A stretch of 64,000 bases of DNA from an uncultured Spartobacteria bacterium (GTDB lineage Bacteria; Verrucomicrobiota; Verrucomicrobiia; Chthoniobacterales; Chthoniobacteraceae). The position numbers and the translations under genes are program-made. The stretch's first letter is position 1. Each line of letters starts with the position of its first letter. The stretch is taken from NCBI GenBank assembly GCA_903919125.1, contig CAIXGS010000009.1, positions 1-64,000 on the forward strand, written 5' to 3'. Positions 1 to 8,067 of this stretch are shown in pieces. The notes under the pieces are model-generated. The model searched no databases. It was not told the origin of the DNA and worked only from the letters and a program-made list of their open reading frames with translations.

Positions 1-10
1 CGACCGTATA

Positions 11-193
11 GCTTTGATGCCTCCGGCATCGGAACAAACCTAAAAGCGTGAGCGATGGCGCGAGGTGGACACGCACGAATGGCACTTACCTTCGTCGCTC
101 AACCATCGTATAATGGCTTTGATGCCTCCGGCATCGGAACAAACCTAAAAGCGTGAGCGATGGCGCGAGGGGGACAGACACGAATGGCACTTA
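11..193. repeat. Two direct copies of a 78-bp repeat
   Basis: Copies at 11-88 and 116-193 differ at only a few positions and are separated by 27 bp. Each carries the palindrome GATGCCTCCGGCATC near its left end and closes with GAATGGCACTTA. The second copy contains GGGACAGACAC, the core of the repeat scattered through the next 36 kb. A related copy in the opposite orientation lies at 35791-35853. Confidence 0.85.
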
Positions 194-241
194 GTTAAAG
201 AGCTTTTTCGAGTGATCGCGGTACGGCACTCCTTTTGGTTG
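181..241. repeat. Inverted repeat, left member (partner 36360-36420)
   Basis: About 60 bp here read, with few mismatches, as the reverse complement of 36360-36420. Shared blocks include GAGTGATCGCGGTACGGCAC and TCCTTTTGGTTGG. The pair brackets the sulfatase-rich region, but no transposase gene lies inside either copy. Confidence 0.85.
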
Positions 242-284
242 GCGTAAAAATCCCACGAAAGACGACCTGAACTCAGTGCCATTC

Positions 285-306
285 GGGACAGACACTCGGG
301 TGAACC
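285..306. repeat. GGGACAGACAC-type short repeat
   Basis: GGGACAGACACTCGGGTGAA followed by CC is repeated exactly at 16637-16660. It lies about 100 bp beyond the point where the NhaR-like homology stops. Confidence 0.7.
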
Positions 307-410
307 AGTCCTTAATTTCTTCGACCGTGTCCTGTACGCTCAACTCAACCCATGGCTGATGGAAAATGAACACTGATCCCTATTTCTACTATTTCCCTGG
401 TCGGGATGGG

Positions 411-769
411 ACACTTCAAAGGCGGGTCTAAGGATTGCGTTGGCGATGAGTTTGCGGAACGAATCGGCAATCCCCACGTTTAGTCTAAGCCTTTTGCCTC
501 CAGACCTCTGCTTCAAGGCGCCAAGCATCTCTGAGCCGAGGCTGAAGATGGCCTCTGTGTATCCGGACACCATTTTCCCCGACTCTGTGAGTTTGTTGGA
601 GCGGCACTCCCTGCGGAAAAGCCTCTCACCGACAACACCCTCCAGTTCATGGATTTGTTCCGAAATTGATGACTGTGAAACTCCCCGCACTTCAGCCGTC
701 CGAGCGAGGCTGCCCTCGCGTGTGGTAACCCCAAAAATAGCTCAGATGGTGATAGTTAAGGCATTCCAT
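411..769 (-). pseudogene. Truncated, frameshifted NhaR-like LysR regulator
   Basis: The minus strand from the ATG at 769 encodes LNYHHLSYFW, the typical NhaR start. A one-base shift at the T5/G4 run near 729 moves the reading to a frame encoding GVTTREGSLARTAEV and then a LysR winged helix-turn-helix (SQSSISEQIHELEGVVGERL) as far as about 411. NhaR proteins are near 300 residues; only about 120 survive and the effector-binding domain is missing. The intact family regulates genes by sensing ions or small ligands. Here both a frameshift and a 3' truncation are visible, so no working protein is expected. The frameshift alone, being in homopolymers, could be a sequencing error, but the truncation cannot. 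Confidence 0.75.
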
Positions 770-921
770 AAAGGGACCGGCGTCACATAGGAAAAATCTA
801 AGTGTCCATTCGGAAACCCGTAATAGTCCGGATCCTTCATCTCGCCTACGGTTCTCAACAAGTACATGTGAGCGGCTCCGCTTGCACGCATCTGCAAAAA
901 CCACGCTGAAAATAAAATGTT

Positions 922-1614
922 ATGATTTGGATTCTGTTTCTCGGCACAATGTCAGTCTCACTCTGGGCGGTGTGGCGGGTGAAGGCGGTCTACAACCACT
1001 ATAACCAAGTGGAGGTGGCCTCCGGTTTGAGCGGATTCGATGTGGTTCGTGAGATCCTGCGGAAAAACGCCATTGACGACGTGAAAATTGAAATTGGGGA
1101 GGGGCTTCTTGGGGACCACTACGATCCCATCCACAAACGCCTCGTTCTTTCGGAAGCAAACTTTTACGGCTGCACTCCTGCGGCGTTGGGGGTCGCGGCC
1201 CACGAGTGCGGACACGCCATCCAGCACGCGGTCGCCTACAAGCCCCTACACTGGCGCATGGCGGCTGTGGGAATCACGACCTACGCGAACCACGTGATCA
1301 TGTTTCTACCCCTTCTGGGGCTTTTCACCGGTTTGATCACCCCCCGAGGAGGGGCGATTATGATGAGCATCGCCTGGGGCGTTGTGATGGCTTTTAACCT
1401 CATCACCCTCCCTGTGGAATTTGACGCGTCCCGGAGAGCCAAGGAGGCACTCGGAGGCTTCGGCATGATAGCACCCGGTGAGGAGTCCGAGGGCGTCAAC
1501 AAGGTACTCGACGCTGCCGCGTGGACGTATGTCGCGGCATTCATCACTTCATTCGTATATTTTCTCTGGCATTTGCTGCCGCTCTTGTTGGGCGGTGGTA
1601 AAGGCCGGGAATAG
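922..1614 (+). CDS. Zinc metallopeptidase, YugP family
   Basis: This 230-residue membrane protein has an N-terminal hydrophobic helix and the zinc-binding HEXXH-type motif in AAHECGHAIQHA near residues 92-103. Two or three further hydrophobic helices follow, one of them at the C-terminus (YVAAFITSFVYFLWHLLPLLL). The layout and length match the YugP-like zinc peptidases (Zn_peptidase_2), which are membrane-anchored with unknown substrates. The ATG at 922 is the only sensible start; an ATG five bases upstream runs straight into a stop. The next gene begins 26 bp downstream on the same strand, so the two may be co-transcribed. Confidence 0.9.
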   Translation: MIWILFLGTMSVSLWAVWRVKAVYNHYNQVEVASGLSGFDVVREILRKNAIDDVKIEIGEGLLGDHYDPIHKRLVLSEANFYGCTPAALGVAAHECGHAIQHAVAYKPLHWRMAAVGITTYANHVIMFLPLLGLFTGLITPRGGAIMMSIAWGVVMAFNLITLPVEFDASRRAKEALGGFGMIAPGEESEGVNKVLDAAAWTYVAAFITSFVYFLWHLLPLLLGGGKGRE

Positions 1615-1640
1615 TAAGCAACCCCAAAACAAAAAGTAAC

Positions 1641-1979
1641 ATGACATCGGCAATTAAAGTGAATCTGCAGAACTTCAACATCATCTCAATGCATTCCTTG
1701 GAGACGTGGGTGGAACAGCAAATCTCAACTCTCGGACGGATCCGCCGCATTGACGCGGCTAATGTCCGGCTTTCCCGACTGGACACTTCCAGCCCTGCGT
1801 ATCATGTGAAAGTGCAACTGGTAACGCCTGGCCCAGATGTTTTCGCCGAGGGGCGAGACCATACTCTTAGGGCCGCGTTTTCAAAGGTGGTCGACAAGCT
1901 CCGGCAGCAGATTGCGAAACGCATACAAAAGCGAGGGCTCCGGTGGAAGAGCGAGCTCTCACTCCGTTCTTCTCGCTAA
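1641..1979 (+). CDS. HPF/RaiA-like ribosome-associated protein
   Basis: A 112-residue basic protein that resembles the S30EA/HPF/RaiA ribosome hibernation factors in length and in pattern: beta-strand, helix (HSLETWVEQQISTLGRI), strands with alternating polarity, then helix (RAAFSKVVDKLRQQIAKRIQ). The family binds the 30S subunit near the decoding centre and stabilises idle ribosomes. The tail RSSR after the second helix is short, so it is the short form without the C-terminal dimerisation domain. It follows the YugP-like gene and is closed by a strong hairpin terminator. The family call rests on pattern, not on a diagnostic motif. Confidence 0.6.
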   Translation: MTSAIKVNLQNFNIISMHSLETWVEQQISTLGRIRRIDAANVRLSRLDTSSPAYHVKVQLVTPGPDVFAEGRDHTLRAAFSKVVDKLRQQIAKRIQKRGLRWKSELSLRSSR

Positions 1980-1999
1980 GCCGCTAGAAGCAGCATCGC

Positions 2000-2056
2000 A
2001 CTGACGGGTAGGGGAGCCACTGTAAACTCGTGGTTCCTCTCCCGTCAGTTTTGCTT
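2000..2056 (+). terminator. Rho-independent terminator
   Basis: A long stem (ACTGACGGG...CCCGTCAGT, with an inner GGGGAGCCAC/GTGGTTCCTC arm) is followed by TTTTGCTTTG. It begins about 20 bp after the stop codon at 1979 and closes the two-gene unit. Confidence 0.85.
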
Positions 2057-2392
2057 TGCTGAGCGCCTTTCGAAGCTACAGCTTAGGAGTCGGCTGAGAC
2101 ATTCGTCTAGATGCGGCAAGATGCCTCAGTAAGATTGGTTGGGTGCGGGGAAAGTTATGGCTTCGAAGGGTGAATGGGCTAAGTGGTCTAGGCTCAAACC
2201 CGCGCGTTTCAGAATGTACGAGGGGCCAAGTTTGGCGCTCACCGTGTCAGTGGGCTCGACAGAAAATGAATACTGTGGCGAGGACAGAGAGACCTATGGA
2301 AAAATATAAATTACTGTGCGCGCTCGCGGCAAAATTGTCAGGCAAACAGACGGAAGCCATCCCATTCTGGGGGGCTGGGACATGCTAAGCAC
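2057..2392. other. Intergenic stretch without recognised gene
   Basis: No frame in these 336 bp resembles a known protein, and no structured RNA, repeat or transposon end was noticed. It separates two convergent units, the terminator of the hibernation-factor gene and the 3' end of the regulator. Confidence 0.5.
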
Positions 2393-3568
2393 CTACTTGT
2401 TTTGGCTTTCGCGCCAGTCTTTAGGTGACATCCCGCACTCGCGGGAAAAACACCGGAGCATTTGGCGATGGGATCCGAAACCGCAAACGAGAGCAATTTC
2501 TTCGATCTTTCGGGACTCATACTGGCCTAAGAGGCGTTTCGCTTTCGCCAGCCGGATGCTCAGGAGATGCGCGGCCGGTGTGCGCCTCAGTTCTTGCGTG
2601 AAAACGTAGTGCAACATCCGCAACGACAGCCCGCTTGCCTCCGCCACATCTCCAAGACTGATATTCCGCGGGTGCATCGCATCCATAAACGCTATCGCCC
2701 GGCTTAATCCGGGATGTATCACCACAAGACTGTCCGTACTCGCCCGCGCAACAATCCCAAGCGCCGGAACGATCACCGGCTCCTTGTCCACCCGCTCCCC
2801 AGACATCAGTCTGCCAAGCAATGCCGCTGCCTGCGTCGCAATCTCATCGAAATTCAGATCGATGCTGGTGATCGGCACCGTGGCGCACTGACAGACCACA
2901 TCTAAATTCCCCACGCCAACTACCGCAATATCATCCGGAACTCGAAATCCAGATGCGAGCGCCGCAGAAATCACATCACTTGCCAGGACATCATCCAGAG
3001 CGAAGACGCCCAGCGGCTTTGGTAATTCGCTCAGCTTTTGGGATAACCACTCCCCCCGACTCGCCCACGCCCCAGGTTCATTGGCTTTTTCACGCCGCTC
3101 CAAAATCGCCCCACAATAACCAGCGGCCGACAATGTATCCATAAACCCAATGCACCGCGGCGATGCTAGTTTCCCTCGGTCCGCAAATGTAACCCACACG
3201 AAGTTCCGGTAGCCGCGGCCCAGCAAATGTTCCGCGGCAAAACAGCCCGCACCGTAATTGTCTCCCATCACAGACGGCAGATCCATGTCACTCAACTGTC
3301 CTCCGCCACCGAAGACCACGGTCGGCTGACGTCCCGCGTATGCTCGTAAAAATTCGACGATCCGCGGGGTCGCTGCATTTTGAATCAACATCCCGTCTCC
3401 GTGCCACCCGTCCGGCAGAGTCGCCTCCAACATCGCGCGCGACTCGAGATGCCAGCCATGTTCGCTTGCAAACCGGCCGATACTGACAATGAACCTTGGG
3501 TCATACCATCCCAAGGCCGCCAACACCGATCTGGCACCCGTCTGCCCACTTTGCAGTATTGCACTCAT
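2393..3568 (-). CDS. XylR-like transcriptional regulator (LacI-type sensor plus AraC HTH)
   Basis: A 391-residue cytosolic regulator. Residues about 1-280 have the periplasmic-binding-protein-like fold of LacI-type sensors (GDNYGAGCFAAEHLLGRGYRN, PLGVFALDDVLASDV, DDIAVVGVGN). Residues about 285-388 form an AraC-type double helix-turn-helix (ISLGDVAEASGLSLRMLHYVF and IEEIALVCGFGSHRQMLRCF). This is the architecture of xylose regulator XylR. It starts at the ATG at 3568 and is divergent from the sulfatase operon that starts at 3683, so the 114-bp gap probably holds both promoters and the operator. The inferred role is sensing a sugar released from the sulfated polysaccharide and controlling the adjacent operon; the ligand cannot be read from the sequence. 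Confidence 0.88.
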   Translation of the reverse strand: MSAILQSGQTGARSVLAALGWYDPRFIVSIGRFASEHGWHLESRAMLEATLPDGWHGDGMLIQNAATPRIVEFLRAYAGRQPTVVFGGGGQLSDMDLPSVMGDNYGAGCFAAEHLLGRGYRNFVWVTFADRGKLASPRCIGFMDTLSAAGYCGAILERREKANEPGAWASRGEWLSQKLSELPKPLGVFALDDVLASDVISAALASGFRVPDDIAVVGVGNLDVVCQCATVPITSIDLNFDEIATQAAALLGRLMSGERVDKEPVIVPALGIVARASTDSLVVIHPGLSRAIAFMDAMHPRNISLGDVAEASGLSLRMLHYVFTQELRRTPAAHLLSIRLAKAKRLLGQYESRKIEEIALVCGFGSHRQMLRCFSRECGMSPKDWRESQNK

Positions 3569-3682
3569 TGTCCAGTGTTATGCCGAAACGAGCCATATAC
3601 GCAATCTTCGAGCTCGGTTACCTTCTCGTCATTCTTTTGTGCCGGCCGACAAATCCCCTCCTTACCCTCCACGTTGCTCCCC
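3569..3682. promoter_or_regulatory. Divergent promoter region, regulator versus sulfatase operon
   Basis: This 114-bp gap lies between the start codons of the XylR-like regulator (minus) and the first sulfatase (plus). No operator palindrome could be assigned with certainty; the regulatory role is inferred from the divergent layout. Confidence 0.4.
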
Positions 3683-5197
3683 ATGAAACGCGCCATTTTA
3701 CCCGTCCTCTCCTTCGTCCTGTGCACCATTGCCAGTGCCGCAACTTTGCCCTCGAAACCCAACATCATCCTCGTGATGCCTGACGACCTTGGTTACGGCG
3801 ACTACGCCTGCCTCGGGAACCCAATCACGCACACGCCTTCCGTGGACGCATTCAAGAAGGAGAGCCTCTTGTTTACTCAGTTCCATGTGAGCCCGACTTG
3901 TTCCCCATGCCGATCTGCCCTCATGAGCGGGCGTCACGAGTTTAAGAACGGCGTGACGCACACCATACTAGAGCGCGAGCGAATGAATCTAAAGACCGTC
4001 ACCCTGCCCCAAATGCTGAAGACGGTCGGCTACACCTCGGGCATTTTCGGCAAATGGCATCTCGGTGATGAGGAGGCCTACCGGCCAGAGAATCGCGGAT
4101 TTGACGAAGTGTATATCCATGGGGGCGGTGGCATCGGACAAACCTTTCCCGGTTCGTGCGGCGACGCCCCCGGCAACACCAACATCAATCCCGCGCTTTG
4201 GCACAATGGGAAATGGGAGAAGACGACGGGCTATTGCACTGACCTCTTTTTCGCTCAGGCTATTAAGTGGATGGACGCGAAGCGCGAGGTGAAGCAGCCC
4301 TTCTTTGCCTACATCCCGCTGAACGCCGCACATGGCCCGTGGGTCTTGCCGGAGCAATACTATCAGCAATACCTCGGGAAACCCGGAGTGTCTGAGGACG
4401 TCGCGAAATTCTTCGGCATGTTGGAAAACATCGACACGAACTTCGGCGCACTGCTCGCCAAGCTCAAGGAGTGGGGTATCGACGACAACACCCTGGTCAT
4501 TTACCTCGGTACCGACAACGGCGGTTTCGCTCAGGCTTGCAAGATTTTCAATGCGGGGATGAAGGGCAGCAAGGTCACGCCGTACCAGGGAGGCACGCGT
4601 GCGCCGGGTTTCTTCCGCTGGCCCGCCGGTGGCATCCCAGCCGGTGCGGAGTGCGATGCGCTCAGCGCACACCTCGACCTTTTCCCCACGCTCGCCGAGA
4701 TCACCGGCGCGACGCTGACCGCCGAGGTGAAGCAACAAGTCGAAGGCCGCAGTCTGCTTCCTCTGCTCAAGAACCCCAAGGCCGAGTGGGCGGACCGCAC
4801 GCTCGTGCATCACGTCGGCCGCTGGGCTAAAGGCAAGGCGGCGGAATCCAAATACACCAAGTGCGCGATCCAGAACTCGCGTTTCACGCTGGTGAACAAC
4901 GCCGAGCTATACGACCTCAAGGGCGATCCAAGCGAAACCAAGAATGTCATCTCCGAACATCCCGAGGTCGTCGCCGGTCTGCGCGCCACCTATGACCAAT
5001 GGTGGACCGAGGTGCAGCCGATGCTGGTGAATGAAAACGTCGTCGCTCCGAAGATGAATCCCATGAAGGAGCTTTACTGGAAGCAATTCGGCGGCGGCCC
5101 GGATGAAGCCATGCTCAAACGCATGGACCCGCAATCTTCGCCAAGCGGAGAGGAAGCCGAGGCACCGAAGAAACGCAAAGCGGGAGCGGCCAAGTAA
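3683..5197 (+). CDS. Secreted sulfatase (S1 family)
   Basis: A 504-residue arylsulfatase-type enzyme that hydrolyses sulfate esters. A signal peptide (MKRAILPVLSFVLCTIASAA) precedes PNIILVMPDDLGYGD, whose Asp pair at 34-35 binds calcium. The formylglycine motif CSPCR sits at 73-77; Cys73 is the residue to be oxidised. The downstream GKWHLG and TDNGGF motifs are intact. The frame is open to 3380, but the start at 3683 is chosen because it gives a clean signal peptide. It is the first gene of a four-gene operon (gaps of 19, 17 and 20 bp) divergent from the XylR-like regulator. The C-terminus ends in a Lys/Glu-rich tail (PSGEEAEAPKKRKAGAAK) of unknown meaning. Substrate is not predictable by eye. 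Confidence 0.93.
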   Translation: MKRAILPVLSFVLCTIASAATLPSKPNIILVMPDDLGYGDYACLGNPITHTPSVDAFKKESLLFTQFHVSPTCSPCRSALMSGRHEFKNGVTHTILERERMNLKTVTLPQMLKTVGYTSGIFGKWHLGDEEAYRPENRGFDEVYIHGGGGIGQTFPGSCGDAPGNTNINPALWHNGKWEKTTGYCTDLFFAQAIKWMDAKREVKQPFFAYIPLNAAHGPWVLPEQYYQQYLGKPGVSEDVAKFFGMLENIDTNFGALLAKLKEWGIDDNTLVIYLGTDNGGFAQACKIFNAGMKGSKVTPYQGGTRAPGFFRWPAGGIPAGAECDALSAHLDLFPTLAEITGATLTAEVKQQVEGRSLLPLLKNPKAEWADRTLVHHVGRWAKGKAAESKYTKCAIQNSRFTLVNNAELYDLKGDPSETKNVISEHPEVVAGLRATYDQWWTEVQPMLVNENVVAPKMNPMKELYWKQFGGGPDEAMLKRMDPQSSPSGEEAEAPKKRKAGAAK

Positions 5198-5216
5198 CCC
5201 ACGTTCATCCAAGATC

Positions 5217-6425
5217 ATGAAACACACACTCCTGCTCCTTGCCGCACTGCTCTTCGCGTCGCCCTGTCTCGCTGGGGAGACGCGCTACGAACCAAAGGTT
5301 CTGCCCCGAGGCCTCGAATATTTCGATCTCCGCGAGGGGTTGGCGAATTGCCAGGTGAAGTTTGAGCGCGAGAAGACGGGGCGGGTTGCATTCCTCGGAG
5401 GCTCGATCACGGCCGGGGGCGGTTGGCGGGATCAGCTAATGAAGTATTTCCAGGAAAAATTCCCGCAGACCAAGTTCGAGTTCCTCGGCGCGGGCATTGG
5501 TTCGCTCGGGTCAGTGCCGCATGCGTTTCGGTTGGAGCGTGATGTGTTGTCGAAAGGGCCGGTGGATTTATTATTCGTCGAGGCGGCGGTTAACGATGCA
5601 AGCAACATTCCGGACCATCCTGAACAAATGTTGCGCGGCATGGAGGGCGTGGTACGACACATGCGGCTGGTGAATCCATTGGCCGACATCATTCATATGC
5701 ACTTCGTCATGCCGGAACACATGGCCGCTTACAACGCCGACAAAACGCCGGTGGCCATCGCGCAGCATGAGAAAGTGGCAGCAGCGTACGGCAACGTGAC
5801 GTTGAACCTCGCGCGCGAAGTCACCGAGCGGATTAATGCCGGAGAGTTCACTTGGGACAAGGATTTCAAAGGGCTGCATCCGTCGCCGTTCGGCCACACA
5901 CTCTATGCCAACAGCATTACCCGCATGTTGAACGTCGCGTTTGCCACGCCGCTTGCCGTCGCCCCCAAACCGCATCCGCTGCCGGTGCCGATTGATCCGC
6001 AGGGTTATTTTCGCGGACGCTTCGGTAACATCGCCGAGGCGCGGATCATCAGAGGCTTTGTTCTAGAGCGGGCGTGGATTCCGACGGACGGGAAAGGAAC
6101 GCGTCCCGGCTTCGTGAATGTGCCAGCGCTTGTCGCGACGGAGCCTGGCGCGGAATTCGAATTCAGCTTCAACGGCACTGGCGCGGGCCTGTTCATCACC
6201 GCCGGGCCGGATGCCGGGCGCCTGGAGTTCAGTCTGGATGGCGCTGCCTACCGGAGTGTCGAGACGTTTACTCGCTGGAGCGTCGGCTTGCATTTGCCGT
6301 GGGCGGTGATTCTCGACGACCAGTTGGAGGACGGACATCATACCGCAAAGGTTCGGATCGCCGCCGAACACGACGCCAAATCCACCGGGACCGCACTGAG
6401 AGTGTTTCACTTCCTGCTGAATTAA
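5217..6425 (+). CDS. Secreted SGNH/GDSL-type esterase
   Basis: A 402-residue exported hydrolase. The signal peptide MKHTLLLLAALLFASPCLAG is followed by the block I motif GGSITAGGG (61-69, nucleophile Ser63), the block III-like segment VEAAVNDASN (121-130) and the catalytic DFKGLHPSPFGH segment near residue 220. About 130 residues after the catalytic domain form a beta-rich C-terminal part, possibly a carbohydrate-binding or accessory domain. SGNH enzymes remove acetyl or other acyl groups from sugars. It lies 19 bp after a sulfatase and 17 bp before another, which suggests joint desulfation and deacylation of one polysaccharide. The ATG at 5217 gives the signal peptide; the frame is open further upstream inside the preceding gene. 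Confidence 0.88.
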   Translation: MKHTLLLLAALLFASPCLAGETRYEPKVLPRGLEYFDLREGLANCQVKFEREKTGRVAFLGGSITAGGGWRDQLMKYFQEKFPQTKFEFLGAGIGSLGSVPHAFRLERDVLSKGPVDLLFVEAAVNDASNIPDHPEQMLRGMEGVVRHMRLVNPLADIIHMHFVMPEHMAAYNADKTPVAIAQHEKVAAAYGNVTLNLAREVTERINAGEFTWDKDFKGLHPSPFGHTLYANSITRMLNVAFATPLAVAPKPHPLPVPIDPQGYFRGRFGNIAEARIIRGFVLERAWIPTDGKGTRPGFVNVPALVATEPGAEFEFSFNGTGAGLFITAGPDAGRLEFSLDGAAYRSVETFTRWSVGLHLPWAVILDDQLEDGHHTAKVRIAAEHDAKSTGTALRVFHFLLN

Positions 6426-6442
6426 CCGGAATGAGAGTTTTT

Positions 6443-8047
6443 ATGAGAACTAGAATCTTCCTTAGCGCCCTGCTGCTGGCTCCGCTGGCGTCCCTGCACG
6501 CCGCCGATGCTCCGAAAGCCGCTAAGCCTAACATCATCTTCATCTTCGCCGACGATTGGGGCTGGGGGGATTTGTCGTGCCACGGGCACCCGTGGTTAAA
6601 GACGCCGAACCTTGACCGACTCGCCCGCGAGGGGACGGATTTCCAGCAGTTCAATGTGCTCAATCCTGTGTGCTCGCCGAGCCGCACCGCGGTGATGACG
6701 GGGCATTATCCGGCGCGGTATTCCGTGCATCAGCACTTCGCGGCGCCGGCGCAGAATCACGAGCGCGGCATGCCGGACTGGCTCGACCCGAAGGCGCCGA
6801 CGCTGCCGCGTTTTCTCAAGGAGGGCGGGTACCGCACGGCGCACTTTGGCAAGTGGCACCTCACCAATGCCCAGACCGAAGGCGCACCGAAACCAGAGGC
6901 TTATGGCTATGATGAGTCCGCCGTCTTCAACGGCGGCGCGGGTTGGGGAAAACCGGAGGGGTTGCACGAAACGGCCACTGATACGGTCGCCTTCATCAAG
7001 GCGAACAAGAGCCTGCCGTTTTTCATCAACGTGTGGATTCACGAAAGCCATACCCCGCATGTGCCCACGGCGGAATCCATGGAGAAGTGGAAACATCTCG
7101 ATGCCCAGAAGCAGGTCTATTCTGCCGTCATCACCGATGGCGACAATGCGGTCGGCAAGATCCTCGATGCCCTGAAAGCGGAGGGCGTCGAGAACAACAC
7201 GATCGTGATGTTTTCCAGCGACAACGGTCCGGAACACACTGCCGCGAAAGACTCACCGCAGAAGATTGACCCGGATGCGCAGGTCACGGGCTACGGCACT
7301 TTCTACAGCATCGGCGAGACTGGCGGCCTGCGTGGCCGCAAACGCAGTTTGTTTGAAGGCGGCGTACGCGTGCCTTTCCTCGTGCGCTGGCCCGGGCACA
7401 CTCCGGCGGGTGCGAAGAACGATACGACGGCATTCACCGCGGTGGATCTGCTGCCCACGCTCTGCGCCGCAGCGGGCGTGAAGTTGCCTGCTGAATACCA
7501 AGGCGACGGGGAGAACCTGCTCACGGCCCTCTATGGGAACGCCACCACGCGCAATCGTCCCATCTTTTGGGAATGGCTCGGCAACAAGACCGAGCCCGAC
7601 TGGTGGCCGCGTCTCGCCGTGCGAGAGGGGGAGTGGAAACTCGCCACGACGGAGGATGCGAAACGCGTCGAGTTGCATCACCTCGCCAATGACCGCGCCG
7701 AGGCCACCGATGTGGCGAAGGATCATCCCGACATCGTTGCCCGCCTCAGCAAGATGGCGCTCGAGTGGAAAGCGACGCTGCCCACCACGCCGAACCCAGA
7801 CTGCCTGAGCCCGCAGGCACGTCCCGAGCCAACGAAGCCTGCGGTGAAAAGTTCCAAGGTCACACCCGAAGTCCGCGCCAACGCCTTTGCCAAATGGGAC
7901 ACGAATCACGACGGGTTCCTCACCCTCGACGAATACCAAGCCGGACTGAAAGGACAGGATAACCTCGAAGCGCGTTTCAAGAGCTTCGACAAAAACGGCG
8001 ATGGTAAACTGACACGCGAGGAGTTTGTTGGCCCGGCTGGAAAGTAG
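6443..8047 (+). CDS. Secreted sulfatase with C-terminal EF-hand pair
   Basis: A 534-residue sulfatase. The signal peptide MRTRIFLSALLLAPLASLHA precedes PNIIFIFADDWGWGDLSC with the metal-binding Asp pair, then the formylglycine motif CSPSR at 77-81. FGKWHLT and SSDNGPEH mark the rest of the active site. The last 60 residues add two EF-hand loops, DTNHDGFLTLDE and DKNGDGKLTREE, which are not part of the normal sulfatase fold and probably bind calcium. GAGAG five bases before the ATG at 6443 supports that start; an in-frame ATG at 6431 is the alternative. It is third in the four-gene operon. The fusion suggests calcium-dependent folding, dimerisation or surface attachment, as inference. Confidence 0.92.
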   Translation: MRTRIFLSALLLAPLASLHAADAPKAAKPNIIFIFADDWGWGDLSCHGHPWLKTPNLDRLAREGTDFQQFNVLNPVCSPSRTAVMTGHYPARYSVHQHFAAPAQNHERGMPDWLDPKAPTLPRFLKEGGYRTAHFGKWHLTNAQTEGAPKPEAYGYDESAVFNGGAGWGKPEGLHETATDTVAFIKANKSLPFFINVWIHESHTPHVPTAESMEKWKHLDAQKQVYSAVITDGDNAVGKILDALKAEGVENNTIVMFSSDNGPEHTAAKDSPQKIDPDAQVTGYGTFYSIGETGGLRGRKRSLFEGGVRVPFLVRWPGHTPAGAKNDTTAFTAVDLLPTLCAAAGVKLPAEYQGDGENLLTALYGNATTRNRPIFWEWLGNKTEPDWWPRLAVREGEWKLATTEDAKRVELHHLANDRAEATDVAKDHPDIVARLSKMALEWKATLPTTPNPDCLSPQARPEPTKPAVKSSKVTPEVRANAFAKWDTNHDGFLTLDEYQAGLKGQDNLEARFKSFDKNGDGKLTREEFVGPAGK

Positions 8048-8067
8048 CCATTAAAAGAAAGGAAACC

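Noticed and set aside
11-193. CRISPR array from the two 78-bp direct repeats
   Set aside because: Only two copies, the repeat is longer than the spacer, and no cas gene is present.
2143-2388. 81-codon plus-strand frame after the terminator
   Set aside because: No family pattern, low-quality start, and it lies in an intergenic stretch between convergent genes.
3989-4813. Long open frame antisense to the first sulfatase
   Set aside because: It lies wholly inside a well-supported gene, has no recognisable domain, and long antisense frames are expected at this GC content and codon bias.
6596-7939. Minus-strand frames opposite the EF-hand sulfatase
   Set aside because: They overlap catalytic motifs of the real gene completely and show no family features.
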